Positions 50,428-59,814 of a stretch of DNA of 64,000 nt are shown here, one piece after another; position 1 is the stretch's first letter, and every line of letters starts with the position of its first letter. The notes beneath the pieces were generated by a model. It saw only the letters and a program-made list of their open reading frames with translations. It was not told the DNA's origin and did not search any database. Origin of the DNA: Paraburkholderia mimosarum LMG 23256 = NBRC 106338 (lineage in GTDB: Bacteria > Pseudomonadota > Gammaproteobacteria > Burkholderiales > Burkholderiaceae); contig NZ_BBJJ01000027.1 of NCBI RefSeq assembly GCF_000739815.1, positions 1-64,000 of the forward strand, written 5' to 3'. Both the position numbers and the translations under genes were made by a program.

Positions 50428-51564
50428 TCAGATGGCCAGCGCCACGTGTGATGCGTGAGATGCTGGCCGCCCCAAGGGGGCAGTTGCATTTGCTGCCATC
50501 CAGCGCGACTTCCATTGATCCGCGAAGTCTGTCCCACGTAGCTTCGGTCGATGCGGCACGACCGTGTAGCCTTCAGCACGCAACCGCTTGGCGAGGACCA
50601 GACCGGCACTCACGCCCGGCGACTGGCGCGTCCTGGGATCGATGTCATCGAAGTCCATGAAGATGTGTACGACCTTGATGCCGAGGCCTTCCGGGACAAC
50701 GAACTTCGAGAGCAGAACGCGGTTCAGGCAATTCCAGACCGGTACGCCAGAGTCCATGTGCGCGCCGTAGACCGTTTCCAGTCCCTCTCCCACACCGATT
50801 TCTCCGTCGACGGGAGCCATCAAACGCACGGCACCGCCCGCGAGCGGGTTGAGCGTCATGTCGTTGAGCTTCGCATCGAGGATCTCGCCATCCGGCGACA
50901 CGATCGTCGCCTTCGCGGGCTTGACCGGATCGAGGAACGTCCGATGCAATGTTCCAAGACGCCCATCGGGCAATTCGAATTGCGCCACGATGCCCGGCCA
51001 CTTGCCAATCACCTTCTTGTCGTGGCGATACTCGAGCATGCCGAGACGCAGCGCCGGCGACGGCCCGGCCGTGAGGCCGGGCACGCGTTCCTGCAGATAG
51101 CGCATCGACAGATCGCCCACAGCCTGCGGCCTCGCATTACTCCACATGCCATCCAGCCGCCTCGCGACAAACGCGGGATCGGCCCTGCGCTGGGGCGCGG
51201 GCGCCGTCGAGGTGAGCGGCGCGCGTGACGGCGGCGGCGTGCCGCCATCGAGCTGGCGCATCAATCGATACAGCCCGATGCGGTTCGCGCGGGCGATCAG
51301 CTGGAGGCCATCGCCTGCCATCGGATAGCCGTCGTTGCACTTTCGGCAAATCCAGTCGCCGCGGCCGCTCTTGTTGTCATAGGTAAACCGGTCATCGCCT
51401 CCGCACACCGGACAGGAACTTGCGTTGCCGGTCAGGCAGTCGGCGGAAATGCCATAACTCATCAAGGTCGAAATCCACGCTTCCGGGGAGAGCGCGAATT
51501 CCTTCAGCTTGCGTTGCAGCCACTCATACTTCTCGGGTGACAGCCCGCGTCCAGATGTACTCAT
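50428..51564 (-). CDS. P4-type primase with zinc ribbon and Toprim domain
   Basis: A 378-residue protein starting MSTSGRGLSPEKYEWL at 51564 (GGAGA site). The N-terminal zinc ribbon is SSCPVCGGDDRFTYDNK followed by WICRKCNDGYPMAGDGLQLI. The Toprim-like domain has GEIGVGEGLETVYGA and VVHIFMDFDDIDPRT with the acidic cluster. There is no helicase domain, so it resembles the primase part of P4 alpha. It probably primes plasmid DNA after transfer or in replication. Confidence 0.82.
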   Translation of the reverse strand: MSTSGRGLSPEKYEWLQRKLKEFALSPEAWISTLMSYGISADCLTGNASSCPVCGGDDRFTYDNKSGRGDWICRKCNDGYPMAGDGLQLIARANRIGLYRLMRQLDGGTPPPSRAPLTSTAPAPQRRADPAFVARRLDGMWSNARPQAVGDLSMRYLQERVPGLTAGPSPALRLGMLEYRHDKKVIGKWPGIVAQFELPDGRLGTLHRTFLDPVKPAKATIVSPDGEILDAKLNDMTLNPLAGGAVRLMAPVDGEIGVGEGLETVYGAHMDSGVPVWNCLNRVLLSKFVVPEGLGIKVVHIFMDFDDIDPRTRQSPGVSAGLVLAKRLRAEGYTVVPHRPKLRGTDFADQWKSRWMAANATAPLGRPASHASHVALAI

Positions 51565-52197
51565 AGTCACTCTCCATTCGGAAGTGGGTCGGGTCGGTGC
51601 CTGAGACAGGCGTGAAAACGCGTGCTCAAAGGAGCCGCCTGCGCGCGTGGCGTGGCGCGGGCGGCTCTTTTGAACAGGGTTACGGTGTGAACAGAAACTG
51701 AGCGCGCAACGATCGGCGCGTGGACAGGAACGTCGTCGCGCGACGCACCCGAGGGTGCGCCACGACAACGATCGGTGAGGACTTACAGGATCAACAACCC
51801 CGACTGGTGAGAGGGTTCGGGATCAGATCGCAGTCCATGCGGCGCGCGGATAGGCACAAAGAACGGTTCTGTTTCGTAATTGCGTAAACATTGCCGCGCA
51901 GCGCGACTGGCCGGCGGTCGCCAACGCAACCAATCCAGTTCTGTAAAGTTTGAAGGCGAGCGTGACGGCGCTTGCTGGGTTACCGGTCGATGCGCATGGT
52001 GCGCGAGTTCGGTTCAGTGTAGAACCGTACCGCGCCAACCGGTCGTGCGAATGCTCGCGTGATTGACCAGCTTTCGCAGCATGGCCACCTGTTGAGCACC
52101 GTCCTCTGGATTCACTCGTCGCGTGCGACCCAATTTGCCGATTGATAAAATACTGGACGTCAGCCCTCGTTGGCTTTGACCCACGTCGGGTGCGTCA
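51565..52197 (-). promoter_or_regulatory. Long leader region with a box promoter (51992-52076)
   Basis: Minus strand: box 52049-52076 (GAAAGCTGG ... GCGAGCATT), 28 nt, -10 TACACT (52016-52021), dyad GCGC-N5-GCGC (51992-52004). The primase start is about 430 nt downstream and the nested hairpin is not obvious, so this leader is atypical. No other gene is seen in these 630 bp. Confidence 0.6.
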
Positions 52198-52350
52198 ATG
52201 AAGCGAATCTACAAGTACAGGGGTTTCAATGTGACCGTGGAGCTCGAGCCCGTATGTGGCGGGCAGCTCCCGTTCTCATCTGAAGCCGAGGCGCTCATGG
52301 CTGGATTCAGCGCCAGTCAGCGAGTCATAAACGACACGCTGGTCGAATGA
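52198..52350 (+). CDS. Small conserved-looking protein (50 aa)
   Basis: MKRIYKYRGFNVTVELEPVC, then a short Pro/Phe-Ser segment and EAEALMAGFSASQRVINDTL. 50 residues, mixed alpha/beta. It may be a shortened member of a larger plasmid family. The recombinase element begins about 50 bp beyond its stop. Confidence 0.45.
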   Translation: MKRIYKYRGFNVTVELEPVCGGQLPFSSEAEALMAGFSASQRVINDTLVE

Positions 52351-52404
52351 ACGAATGAACTCTGCTGACTATGTCGCAGGGCGGCGCGCTACCACTCCGC
52401 TGCA

Positions 52405-52830
52405 CTAGATGCCCCTGCGGTTCAGTTCATCAAGTGGACGATCAAGGTCCTCAATGCTCAGTCCTCTTCGCGAACAGTGGTAAGTGATGCGCTGCCAGCG
52501 CTGCAGCCACTGCTGTTCCAACGCTTCATAGCGCCTGACCTCCAGTCGCAGGTTCTCGATCGTCTGATCGAGATACGTGAGTTCGTCGCTGCGGGAGCGC
52601 GACCGCGAACGTCTCCCCGGAGCCGCGAGTACACGCTTCGCTTCCTGGTATGCGCGCCTGATCGCCTCGTGGCGACTCAGCGCCTGCCGTGTGAATCCTG
52701 AGAATGCCTCGATCCGCTGCCATGTCAGCTTCGTGCCAAGTTCGCCGTCACGCCAGCGATCAAGCTCGGCGACGATGCCCGCCGCCTTGCGCTCGCTGAT
52801 TTTCGAGTTCGCCCGGATCGCTTTCGGCAT
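52405..52830 (-). CDS. Small HTH protein of the recombinase trio
   Basis: A 141-residue basic protein starting MPKAIRANSKISERKAAG at 52830, with GGAGG 5 nt upstream. HTH-like segment TWQRIEAFSGFTRQALSRHE, then an Arg/Ser-rich stretch and a coiled coil (TIENLRLEVRRYEALEQQWL). It overlaps recombinase 3. Analogous in place and size to TnpC- or GmtX-type accessory proteins. Confidence 0.65.
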   Translation of the reverse strand: MPKAIRANSKISERKAAGIVAELDRWRDGELGTKLTWQRIEAFSGFTRQALSRHEAIRRAYQEAKRVLAAPGRRSRSRSRSDELTYLDQTIENLRLEVRRYEALEQQWLQRWQRITYHCSRRGLSIEDLDRPLDELNRRGI

Positions 52831-54795
52831 GGCCGCCTCCATCGTCGATATAGCGCACAAGGTCGGCCTCATTGACGTTCAGCGCCGCCAGTTGAGTCAT
52901 GAGCTGCCCGTAACGGATGCGCAGATGCTCCAGCCAGTCCGGCTCGACCAGCGCCTGTCCGGCGAACTGCATCTGGACATTCTGCAGACTCAGATAGACG
53001 ACTGCCGCCTGTCGCTTGAGCTCGTCTGAGCGCGACGCATCGCGCTTCAGCCAGATGTATTCGTCGCAGTTGACCGTACACTGCAGATGACGCGGACACG
53101 GCGCCATCTGGAAGTCGTGGATGCACATTCCCGGTCCGACGTCATGAACGGCATGGATGCGTGCTGCCAGAAACGTGTGCGCAACCTCGACTGGCAGCAC
53201 CTTCGCGACCTCCGTGACGGCGCCGCCCACGTGGCCGTCCATGATGTCCGCCACTACCTTCGCGGCTTTCTGGGCGGGCGTCAGGTGCTGATAGGCCTTC
53301 GTGTCGGCAGCGTGCTTGCGCCCGAACCATTTCGTCTGCACAAGATCTGGCGCACCACCCTCGTCCAGGAGGTGGTTGAGGAAGTGACGGAACCCATGCG
53401 AGCGGACGTTTATCTCGCCACCATGACTGTCAACGATCGCATGACGCTCCAGACCGAACGGATCACGCCACGTCCGCTCAGGAAGTCCCGCACATTCTGG
53501 TCGGTGATGGGGCGCGCTGCATGGGTCAAGGTCGACCTTGTGCCGCGGTGCATCTGATTCGCGTACGCGACGCACAACGCTTCGTGGAGACGAATTCCCT
53601 GACCTGGCGAACCTGGTATCGTGGGTAACGCCCAGTGGTCGTCACGAAGACCGCGAAGCAGTGCGTCGCGGCTCACCCGTATCCTCTTCCCGACGACGTC
53701 GTACGCGATGTTTCGCACCTTCAGGAACTGGGCGATCTTTCCGCGCAACCCCAGTATCGCCGGCAATGACGTTCCATCAATTTCAGGCTGCAGCGGAGTC
53801 CCTGCGAGCGGGCATCCCGACTCATGGAACGAGCGTGCAACCTGTCGCGCGCCCTCCGTCGCCTCGTGCAGTTCAGCTAGGGCCGCCTCCACCACCGGTT
53901 CCGTCTCCGTCAGCAGCGGTTTGCTTGCCCACTCGACAGTGACATCGTCGGCCCGGCCTTTCAGGCGCGCATAGCGGAGCACCCTGCAACCGTCCTCGGC
54001 CAGCGACAGCGGTTTCTCTGGCAAGGTCAGCATTTCGCCGATACGCAGGCCCGTGCACACCATCACCGTCGCAATCAGGATCATGATCCGATCGGCACTG
54101 ACCGGATCATGCGGTGACGCACTGCGCGGAATCTGCTGGTACAGGGAACCGATCGCTCGAATGGCGTCCTCATCTGGCAGACGGCTTTCTGCCCCGACCG
54201 CCTGCACCGCAGCTTCGATGCGATCCGGTGTCATCGATTTCGGTCGGCATTTGCGCCGGCAGCGCCAGTCGAGCCGCAGGCGACACAGACCGTTTCGGTC
54301 GAGAGCGTCGGCGAACTCTTCGATGTGGCCGACGACCTTGTATGCGGATGATTCCCGCTCGCGTTCGAACAGCCTCGCAGCGGCGGCATCCAGGTGGTCC
54401 GCCGTCAGTTCACCGATGTCGTGATCACGATCCGCAAGCGCATCGAATACGTAGCGCGTAGCACGAACGAACACCATATGGCTGCCTGCCGACTGGCCCC
54501 GTTGACGATGCCGCACGCAGACGAGCGACTTCACCACATCCCCAAACGGCCCGCGAAGCGGCGCACCGGGCACGCGAGGCGTGTCGCCATGCTGCGTGAA
54601 CAGCAACCGCAGTGCGGGCCGGTCCGCCTTGTACGCGCGAGTGCGGTGCTGGTAGGCCTCAGATACGTCCCAGGTTGCACTGTCCCAATCGACGCCCGCA
54701 AACGGAACCGCGGCCCTGGCTCTGGCCACAAGCACGGCGCGATTGGCAAGCCAGTTTTCAGACGGCACGCCGACCGCGCAGGCACGCGCCGCCAT
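52760..54795 (-). pseudogene. Third tyrosine recombinase, frameshifted
   Basis: From ATG 54795 the first frame runs to a stop at 53410 and carries the Arg I region (VCTGLRIGEMLTLPEK) and QMHRGTRSTLTHAARPITDQ. The remaining catalytic part, INVRSHGFRHFLNHLLDEGG and FGRKHAADTKAYQHL (HxxR, Tyr), is in another frame ending at 52760, followed by a Cys-containing tail (CIHDFQMAPCPRHLQCTVNC). The switch lies about 53455-53500. Joined, the protein is about 675 residues. If real, the element is probably immobile. Confidence 0.7.
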
Positions 54796-54799
54796 GGAT

Positions 54800-56413
54800 T
54801 TACGCTTTCTTGCGAGGCCTGCGCACATATTCCTCTACCTCACGGATGACCGCTCCAACGGCATAGATGACATCATCGAGCTGGATCGACAGGCGCGAAC
54901 CGTACCGGGTTTGACGCTCCTCGCGGCCCGCAAGCAGCTCGTTCAGCACGGCATGATGGTCAGCTTCCACATAGGGCTGGAACTTCGGGCAGAGATAGCA
55001 CGAGAACGGTGGATCGAGCGCACAGAGCCGGTCCTGTCCGCAGGCGCCAATTTCAACGGGAGTTATGGCCGAGACGTCTCCAACAAACCGGATGCTTTTG
55101 GCGGGATCGGAACCATTCACTGCGGACGCCGCGGATGGCACCAGGGTTCCGCGAAACAGTCTCATCAATGGACCAATCCTGAGCGCGGCTGCGCGATCCA
55201 GGATTGCCGTCAGTCGCCGCCCCTTCAGCGCGTAGTAGGCCTGAACGTGCTGCGTATCAGAGTGGTCAAGCATGGCAGCCAGCACTTTCCTGGACACACC
55301 CAGTTCGACCATCGTCGTTGCGAACGTATAGCGCAGTCGCCGTGAACTGATACGCAGCGGGCCCATTGTGCGAGGCGATACGAGATTCATGCGCTTCGAG
55401 AACTGCTTTAGCAGCCAGGTGAACGACTGCGCAGTGACGTGGTAAGCGTATTCGCCCATATCCGTTCCCGCACGCCACCCGTCGACATTGCGCCGCATGA
55501 ACAGCGGCCTGGGACGGTTTCCGCAGTCGATCACCTCGTTGACCTCAATCAGCTTCCTCAGGAGACCTGCCAGCTCGTCGCTCACCCGCTCCTCAATGAA
55601 CACCTGCCTGACGCCAACACCCGGCTTCTTGGTTCTCGGAATGGCCAGCATCCATTGCGCCGGTACGTCGAATCCTTCGAGCGCATTCTTCAGATCCGCC
55701 TCCCGCAGCAGGCAGAAGTTGGCGGGATTGCGGCCATACGCAAGACTGAGCGCGACGGCCGTGCGCTGCATCACGTGCAGTCGTGCCATCGACACGTCGT
55801 CCTGCAACGCGCGACGCAGAACCATCACCTCGGTGTCCCAGAGCGGCCCGCAGTCTTCGTCTTCGAGTTCAACCGCAAGACGCGAGGCCCGCGCCGGGAT
55901 CCGGACCTCATCGAGTTCGAGAGCGAATTCCTCGTCGAAACCGAGGCAGTCCAGTATTTCCGATGACCAGATGTACCAGCTGCGCAGTTCATAAAACTTA
56001 TCCATCGCTTTCCGCACGCGCAGGGCCTGGATTGCTTTCTCCATCTGGATGCGTAGGGCGGTTCGAAGGCGCAACGGATCGTCGATTATCGAGAGGTGCT
56101 CCCACAGTTTCTGCAGCTCACCAGCAGGCTCATCGTCATAGAGAGGCCGGCCACGAAGCGCTGCCACCGTTACCCGTACGGCACCCGCGACGCTCGCGCC
56201 AGACTGCCGCGCAAGAAGGTGCACAGCCCATCGTCGCAATGCGTAGTTCACGATAACGTTGCAGTCGACCAGGTCGGACCAATCGATAGACACGTGGGCG
56301 GTCATTACATTGAATTTCCATCTCGTGCCACTAAGGTCCATCCGCCGTCCGTCACGATCCACAACGTAATTGGGCAACGACGGAAGTCTGTATCGCCGCC
56401 GATGCACGGACAT
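54800..56413 (-). CDS. Second tyrosine recombinase of the trio
   Basis: A 537-residue recombinase starting MSVHRRRYRLPSLPNYV; a GTG at 56440 overlapping recombinase 1 is an alternative start. Catalytic features: ALSLAYGRNPANFCLLRE (Arg I), ISSRRLRYTFATTMVELG (R..R-type box) and MLDHSDTQHVQAYYALKG (H/Y). The C-terminus has a Cys cluster (GQDRLCALDPPFSCYLCPKF). It ends 4 nt before recombinase 3. Confidence 0.78.
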   Translation of the reverse strand: MSVHRRRYRLPSLPNYVVDRDGRRMDLSGTRWKFNVMTAHVSIDWSDLVDCNVIVNYALRRWAVHLLARQSGASVAGAVRVTVAALRGRPLYDDEPAGELQKLWEHLSIIDDPLRLRTALRIQMEKAIQALRVRKAMDKFYELRSWYIWSSEILDCLGFDEEFALELDEVRIPARASRLAVELEDEDCGPLWDTEVMVLRRALQDDVSMARLHVMQRTAVALSLAYGRNPANFCLLREADLKNALEGFDVPAQWMLAIPRTKKPGVGVRQVFIEERVSDELAGLLRKLIEVNEVIDCGNRPRPLFMRRNVDGWRAGTDMGEYAYHVTAQSFTWLLKQFSKRMNLVSPRTMGPLRISSRRLRYTFATTMVELGVSRKVLAAMLDHSDTQHVQAYYALKGRRLTAILDRAAALRIGPLMRLFRGTLVPSAASAVNGSDPAKSIRFVGDVSAITPVEIGACGQDRLCALDPPFSCYLCPKFQPYVEADHHAVLNELLAGREERQTRYGSRLSIQLDDVIYAVGAVIREVEEYVRRPRKKA

Positions 56414-56426
56414 CGCCCGGTTCACG

Positions 56427-57629
56427 TCACCGTTGGTCACACGCCACCCCGGCAGATTTTGCAAAGAGCGTGGCCTGATAACCCAGACTGATCTCGCACG
56501 ATTCCCGCCGGATCGCGGCATCGATATACGGTCTCACCGAGTCCGACGAGCGCCAGCCGAAGAAGTACATCATGTCCTTGTCGATGCGCTCCTCATCCAG
56601 GCCGCTGCTCAAGCCTGCTGTGCGGAAGTTGGTGGCGCAGGTACTACGCAGGCAGTGCGGATGGAGGTCATCAAATTCGGGATGAACGGCGGCAACCTGA
56701 TCAAGCAGACCGTTCACGCGCGCGAGGCTCATCGGTTGGCCATCCCGGCTCAGGAACAGGAACGGGCTCTTCCCGGCCCCAGGAATCGTCCTGCGCACCT
56801 TGCAGATGTACTCGTTGAGATATCTGGCAAGCGACGCATCGCACGGCAGATATCTCGACTCGGTCTTGACCTGCGGCTCGTTGATCCGCGGATCAGCGGG
56901 ATCGTCGGGCGAGCGCTCCACCCGGATCTCGGGAAGGGCGCGGGACAGGCGGCAGTCTGAAACCCGGAGCATGAGCAACTCGCCCCGCCGCAACCCGAGC
57001 GTGGCCAAGATGAGCACGATCAGGAAGTTGCGCTGGCGATACGGCCTTTTCCACGGATTTTCGCCAGAGTCCGGACGGCAAACCTGCAGCAGCCGCTGCA
57101 ATTGTTCTGCCGACAGCGGTGCGGCGTGTACGGCAACTGGCAAACGGGCTCGTGCCGCAGTGGCGAAGCCGCGCTCGATGAGCGTCAGCCGTGCCCGCAT
57201 GTCCCGGATTTCCGGGCTGCCCGCAGGCATCGCCGACATTGCACACTCGAGGTGCCAGACGACACATTGCGAAACGACGTTCAGCCGGAACGCCACCGTG
57301 GTGGGCGAGACAACCAGTCTGCGGACTTTTCCGGGCCGGAAGTTGCGCCGTAGCCAAGGGTATAGCTGGCTGACGACTTCGTCCTGCGTCAGGCCTTCTG
57401 CGGAGACGAGCCGCTCTTCAAGCGGAAAGGCCTCTCTCGAAGCCCAGGCCCACAGATAGCCCAGCACGTACAGCGTCTTGACAAGGCTGCTGACCGACAG
57501 CCGAGGCCGCAGGCGCCGGATCAGATACGCATTGACCCACGCTACCGGTTGCCTGTCGGCGTCCAGCAGGATCTGCAGACGTTCACCGCCCGGATGCCGC
57601 ACCGTGACTACGTGAAATCGGGGATCCAT
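56427..57629 (-). CDS. First tyrosine recombinase of the trio
   Basis: A 400-residue integrase starting MDPRFHVVTVRHPGG at 57629 (GGGAG 7 nt upstream). Typical SAM-like N-domain, then LATLGLRRGELLMLRVSD (Arg I), LHPHCLRSTCATNFRTAG (HxxR-type box) and FGWRSSDSVRPYIDAAI (H/W and Tyr). First gene of the operon. Confidence 0.82.
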   Translation of the reverse strand: MDPRFHVVTVRHPGGERLQILLDADRQPVAWVNAYLIRRLRPRLSVSSLVKTLYVLGYLWAWASREAFPLEERLVSAEGLTQDEVVSQLYPWLRRNFRPGKVRRLVVSPTTVAFRLNVVSQCVVWHLECAMSAMPAGSPEIRDMRARLTLIERGFATAARARLPVAVHAAPLSAEQLQRLLQVCRPDSGENPWKRPYRQRNFLIVLILATLGLRRGELLMLRVSDCRLSRALPEIRVERSPDDPADPRINEPQVKTESRYLPCDASLARYLNEYICKVRRTIPGAGKSPFLFLSRDGQPMSLARVNGLLDQVAAVHPEFDDLHPHCLRSTCATNFRTAGLSSGLDEERIDKDMMYFFGWRSSDSVRPYIDAAIRRESCEISLGYQATLFAKSAGVACDQR

Positions 57630-57830
57630 CGACATCTCCCGGATGCTCCGAACCACCGTAGGCGATGTTTACGACTTTTCCGTGGCAGTACCCCGCGACG
57701 CCCGACCGTACGCTCCAGCCAATCCTGAAGTTGACGGTAAGAGTTACGAACAAAAAATCGGCGGCAGCCGCGGTACCCCTCCGGCAAATGTTGCTGGTCA
57801 GGGAAAATCCTGGAGCCCAGATATAAAAAG

Positions 57831-57855
57831 AAAAACCCCACCAAACGGCGGGGTT
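57831..57855 (-). terminator. Terminator after ssb
   Basis: Minus strand AACCCCGCC-GTTT-GGTGGGGTTTTTC, 29 nt past the ssb stop. 57657-57830 shows no gene. Confidence 0.82.
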
Positions 57856-57883
57856 GATCTTTACAGTTTTCGGTTAGGGAACG

Positions 57884-58432
57884 TCAAAATGGGATGTCGT
57901 CATCGAGCGGATCGAAGCTACTACCCGACGGAGCACGCATGCCCGCGCCGCCACCCGCTGACGATTGCGGCGGACGTGCGCGTGTTCCCGTTGCCGGCGG
58001 CGTCTGACGCGGCTGCTCACGCGCAGGTTGCGGGTTGCGGCCCTGAGGCTCGCTCTCGAAGTCGTCGTAGCCGCCCGGTTCGCGTCGGCCGCCACCGTTG
58101 CGGCCGCCGAGCATCTGCATCTTGTCGGCGACGATTTCCGTCGAGTAACGATCGGTGCCGTCCTGCGCCTGCCACTTACGTGTGCGGATGCGCCCTTCGA
58201 TGTAGACCGACGAGCCCTTCTTCAGGTGCTCGCTGACGATCTCCGCGAGACGGCCGAAAAACGAGACGCGATGCCACTCGGTCGCGTCCTTGAACTCGCC
58301 CGATGCCTTGTCCTTGTAGCGGTCCGTCGTCGCGAGCCGGATGTTGGCCACAGCGTCGCCGCTAGGCAAATAACGCACTTCAGGGTCCGCGCCGAGATTG
58401 CCGACGAGGATGACCATATTGACTGATGCCAT
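57884..58432 (-). CDS. ssb: Single-stranded DNA-binding protein
   Basis: A 182-residue SSB: OB-fold start MASVNMVILVGNLGADPEVR, TEWHRVSFFGRLAEIVSEHL, YIEGRIRTRKWQAQDG; Gly/Pro/Gln-rich linker; acidic tip DPLDDDIPF that recruits partner proteins. Plasmid SSBs protect incoming single strands after conjugation. AGGAG-type site upstream, own terminator downstream. Confidence 0.97.
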   Translation of the reverse strand: MASVNMVILVGNLGADPEVRYLPSGDAVANIRLATTDRYKDKASGEFKDATEWHRVSFFGRLAEIVSEHLKKGSSVYIEGRIRTRKWQAQDGTDRYSTEIVADKMQMLGGRNGGGRREPGGYDDFESEPQGRNPQPAREQPRQTPPATGTRARPPQSSAGGGAGMRAPSGSSFDPLDDDIPF

Positions 58433-58448
58433 GAGTTGAGTACTCCTT

Positions 58449-59261
58449 TTAACGTGTGATCGACCAGAGCCACTTGTCCCAGAGGACCTGCTGGCCGTTT
58501 TTCATGATGGGGCGCCCACTGTCAGTGAACGCCGGTACCTGGATCTTTTCGAGGCGTCTGACGGTCACGACGTCGCCGACGCGGCAACCGCTTTGCGCAA
58601 TCGCGTCCTTCAGGCCTTCGCCCTGCAAGGTGCGCTCGCCCGACAGCGTGTCGATGTGCATTGCAAACGACGTATAGAACGGCTTGCCCTGCGGCTTGCG
58701 GCTCGGAAACTGCTCCTCGCCCCAGCCAAGCACCCGGCCTACCGTCGCTGCCCCGCGATCGTCGCGCCGAGGGACCCGCTCCCGCGGTTGCCGCGGCGCA
58801 GTGGCCACGTCGTGGGCATCGGCATGATCCGGCGCGTGACCGGCTATCTCATGAACGATCTCAGCGGCCGGCGCGCTGCGTGCCTGTGCCGTTGCGGCCA
58901 TACCCTGGGCCTTGCCCTCTGCGCGGATCGCCGTGGCGATCGCGTCCTTCAGCGACGCGCGGTGCTCGCTCACGAGCGACCAGTGCGGCTCGGGTTCCGG
59001 CAGGATCTTGGTGCCGAAGCACGTATCGCGCGGCCCCTCCTCGAATGCCGGACTGAACTGCACGATGCAGTCACCCTCATCCACGAACAGATTGGGAACG
59101 CCGCAGATGAAGACGAACGTTTCGTTGGGCGCGCCCTGCCCGACCGTGCGGATTTCGGATGCACGGGGCCGCGACGGCGAAGGCCGCGCGGCGGGCGCAG
59201 CGACGGGAGGACGGGACGGAAAGAACTCCGCGAACGCGCGCAGAAGATGAATCGCAGCCAT
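58449..59261 (-). CDS. Hypothetical plasmid protein with C-terminal polyvalent-type domain
   Basis: A 270-residue protein. N-terminal half: FVFICGVPNLFVDEGDCIVQ and a disordered region rich in Ala/His/Arg. The C-terminal 80 residues (PFYTSFAMHIDTLSGERTLQ, GEGLKDAIAQSGCRVGDVVT) resemble the small domain at the C-terminus of many plasmid relaxase- and TraC-type polyproteins. It lies between ssb (16 nt) and a hypothetical gene. Confidence 0.62.
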   Translation of the reverse strand: MAAIHLLRAFAEFFPSRPPVAAPAARPSPSRPRASEIRTVGQGAPNETFVFICGVPNLFVDEGDCIVQFSPAFEEGPRDTCFGTKILPEPEPHWSLVSEHRASLKDAIATAIRAEGKAQGMAATAQARSAPAAEIVHEIAGHAPDHADAHDVATAPRQPRERVPRRDDRGAATVGRVLGWGEEQFPSRKPQGKPFYTSFAMHIDTLSGERTLQGEGLKDAIAQSGCRVGDVVTVRRLEKIQVPAFTDSGRPIMKNGQQVLWDKWLWSITR

Positions 59262-59271
59262 GATTGACTCC

Positions 59272-59703
59272 CTAGATCAGCGAACCAAAACAGAGGCGGC
59301 GCAGCTCCTCCAGATCGCGCGCAAGCAACGGCGTATCCAGGATCACCTGCTGCAGCGTCTCGGGATCAATGCCGTTCACGCTACACACGTGCTCGTAGGG
59401 CAGCGCGCCGCTCCAGTAGCCCATGATCCAGCCAAGGGTTGCGCGATAGTCGTCAGCGTCGACTTTCACGTTGCGCAGGCGCTCGCTGAGCATCGCAGCG
59501 CAGTCCATCAGGGACTCAGGCATGCGGTCGCCGCGGCGACTGTCGCGCGCGAGTGAGACGAGCGCATCGATCATCGCCTCGCGAACGGACGCGCTCCAGT
59601 ACTGCGGATCGGGGAGCGGGTCGGGTTTGGGTTGAACGACGAGCACCGGAGTGGCCTCGCCGCCGAAGATGTCGAGCTGCCAGGCAGCGACGTCTCGTTT
59701 CAT
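59272..59703 (-). CDS. Hypothetical protein upstream of the ssb cluster (143 aa)
   Basis: A 143-residue soluble, acidic, helical protein starting MKRDVAAWQLDIFGGEATPV, with CCGGAG upstream. It is preceded by a nested leader hairpin and leads a three-gene unit with the polyvalent-type gene and ssb. No family recognised. Confidence 0.65.
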   Translation of the reverse strand: MKRDVAAWQLDIFGGEATPVLVVQPKPDPLPDPQYWSASVREAMIDALVSLARDSRRGDRMPESLMDCAAMLSERLRNVKVDADDYRATLGWIMGYWSGALPYEHVCSVNGIDPETLQQVILDTPLLARDLEELRRLCFGSLI

Positions 59704-59734
59704 GGGATTGCTCCGGAATGGCCGGGCAATCGCA

Positions 59735-59765
59735 CCCCTGGCCGGGAATGGATTCCCGGGCCGGG
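59735..59765 (-). promoter_or_regulatory. Nested leader hairpin before the ssb unit
   Basis: Minus strand CCCGGCCCGGGAATCC followed by ATTCCCGGCCAGGGG, 32 nt before ATG 59703; a GCACCGCGGC/GCCGCGGTG hairpin lies upstream at 59777-59798. Confidence 0.6.
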
Positions 59766-59814
59766 TAAAGGGAACACCGCGGCAAGCGCCGCGGTGCAGG
59801 GGATGGACAGGACC

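Larger units (their letters stand above)
52405..57656 (-). mobile_element. Tyrosine-recombinase trio element with HTH partner
   Basis: Four closely packed minus-strand genes: recombinase 1 (400 aa), recombinase 2 (537 aa), recombinase 3 (about 675 aa, frameshifted) and a 141-residue HTH protein. Gene count and overlaps resemble recombinase-in-trio and Tn554-type elements, although the fourth gene and the large third recombinase differ from the textbook forms. Exact ends were not found; they lie within 52351-52404 and 57657-57830. No cargo. Confidence 0.65.

Noticed and set aside
51823..52038. 71-codon minus-strand frame
   Set aside because: Starts upstream of the predicted -10 TACACT and has no ribosome site; lies within the leader region.
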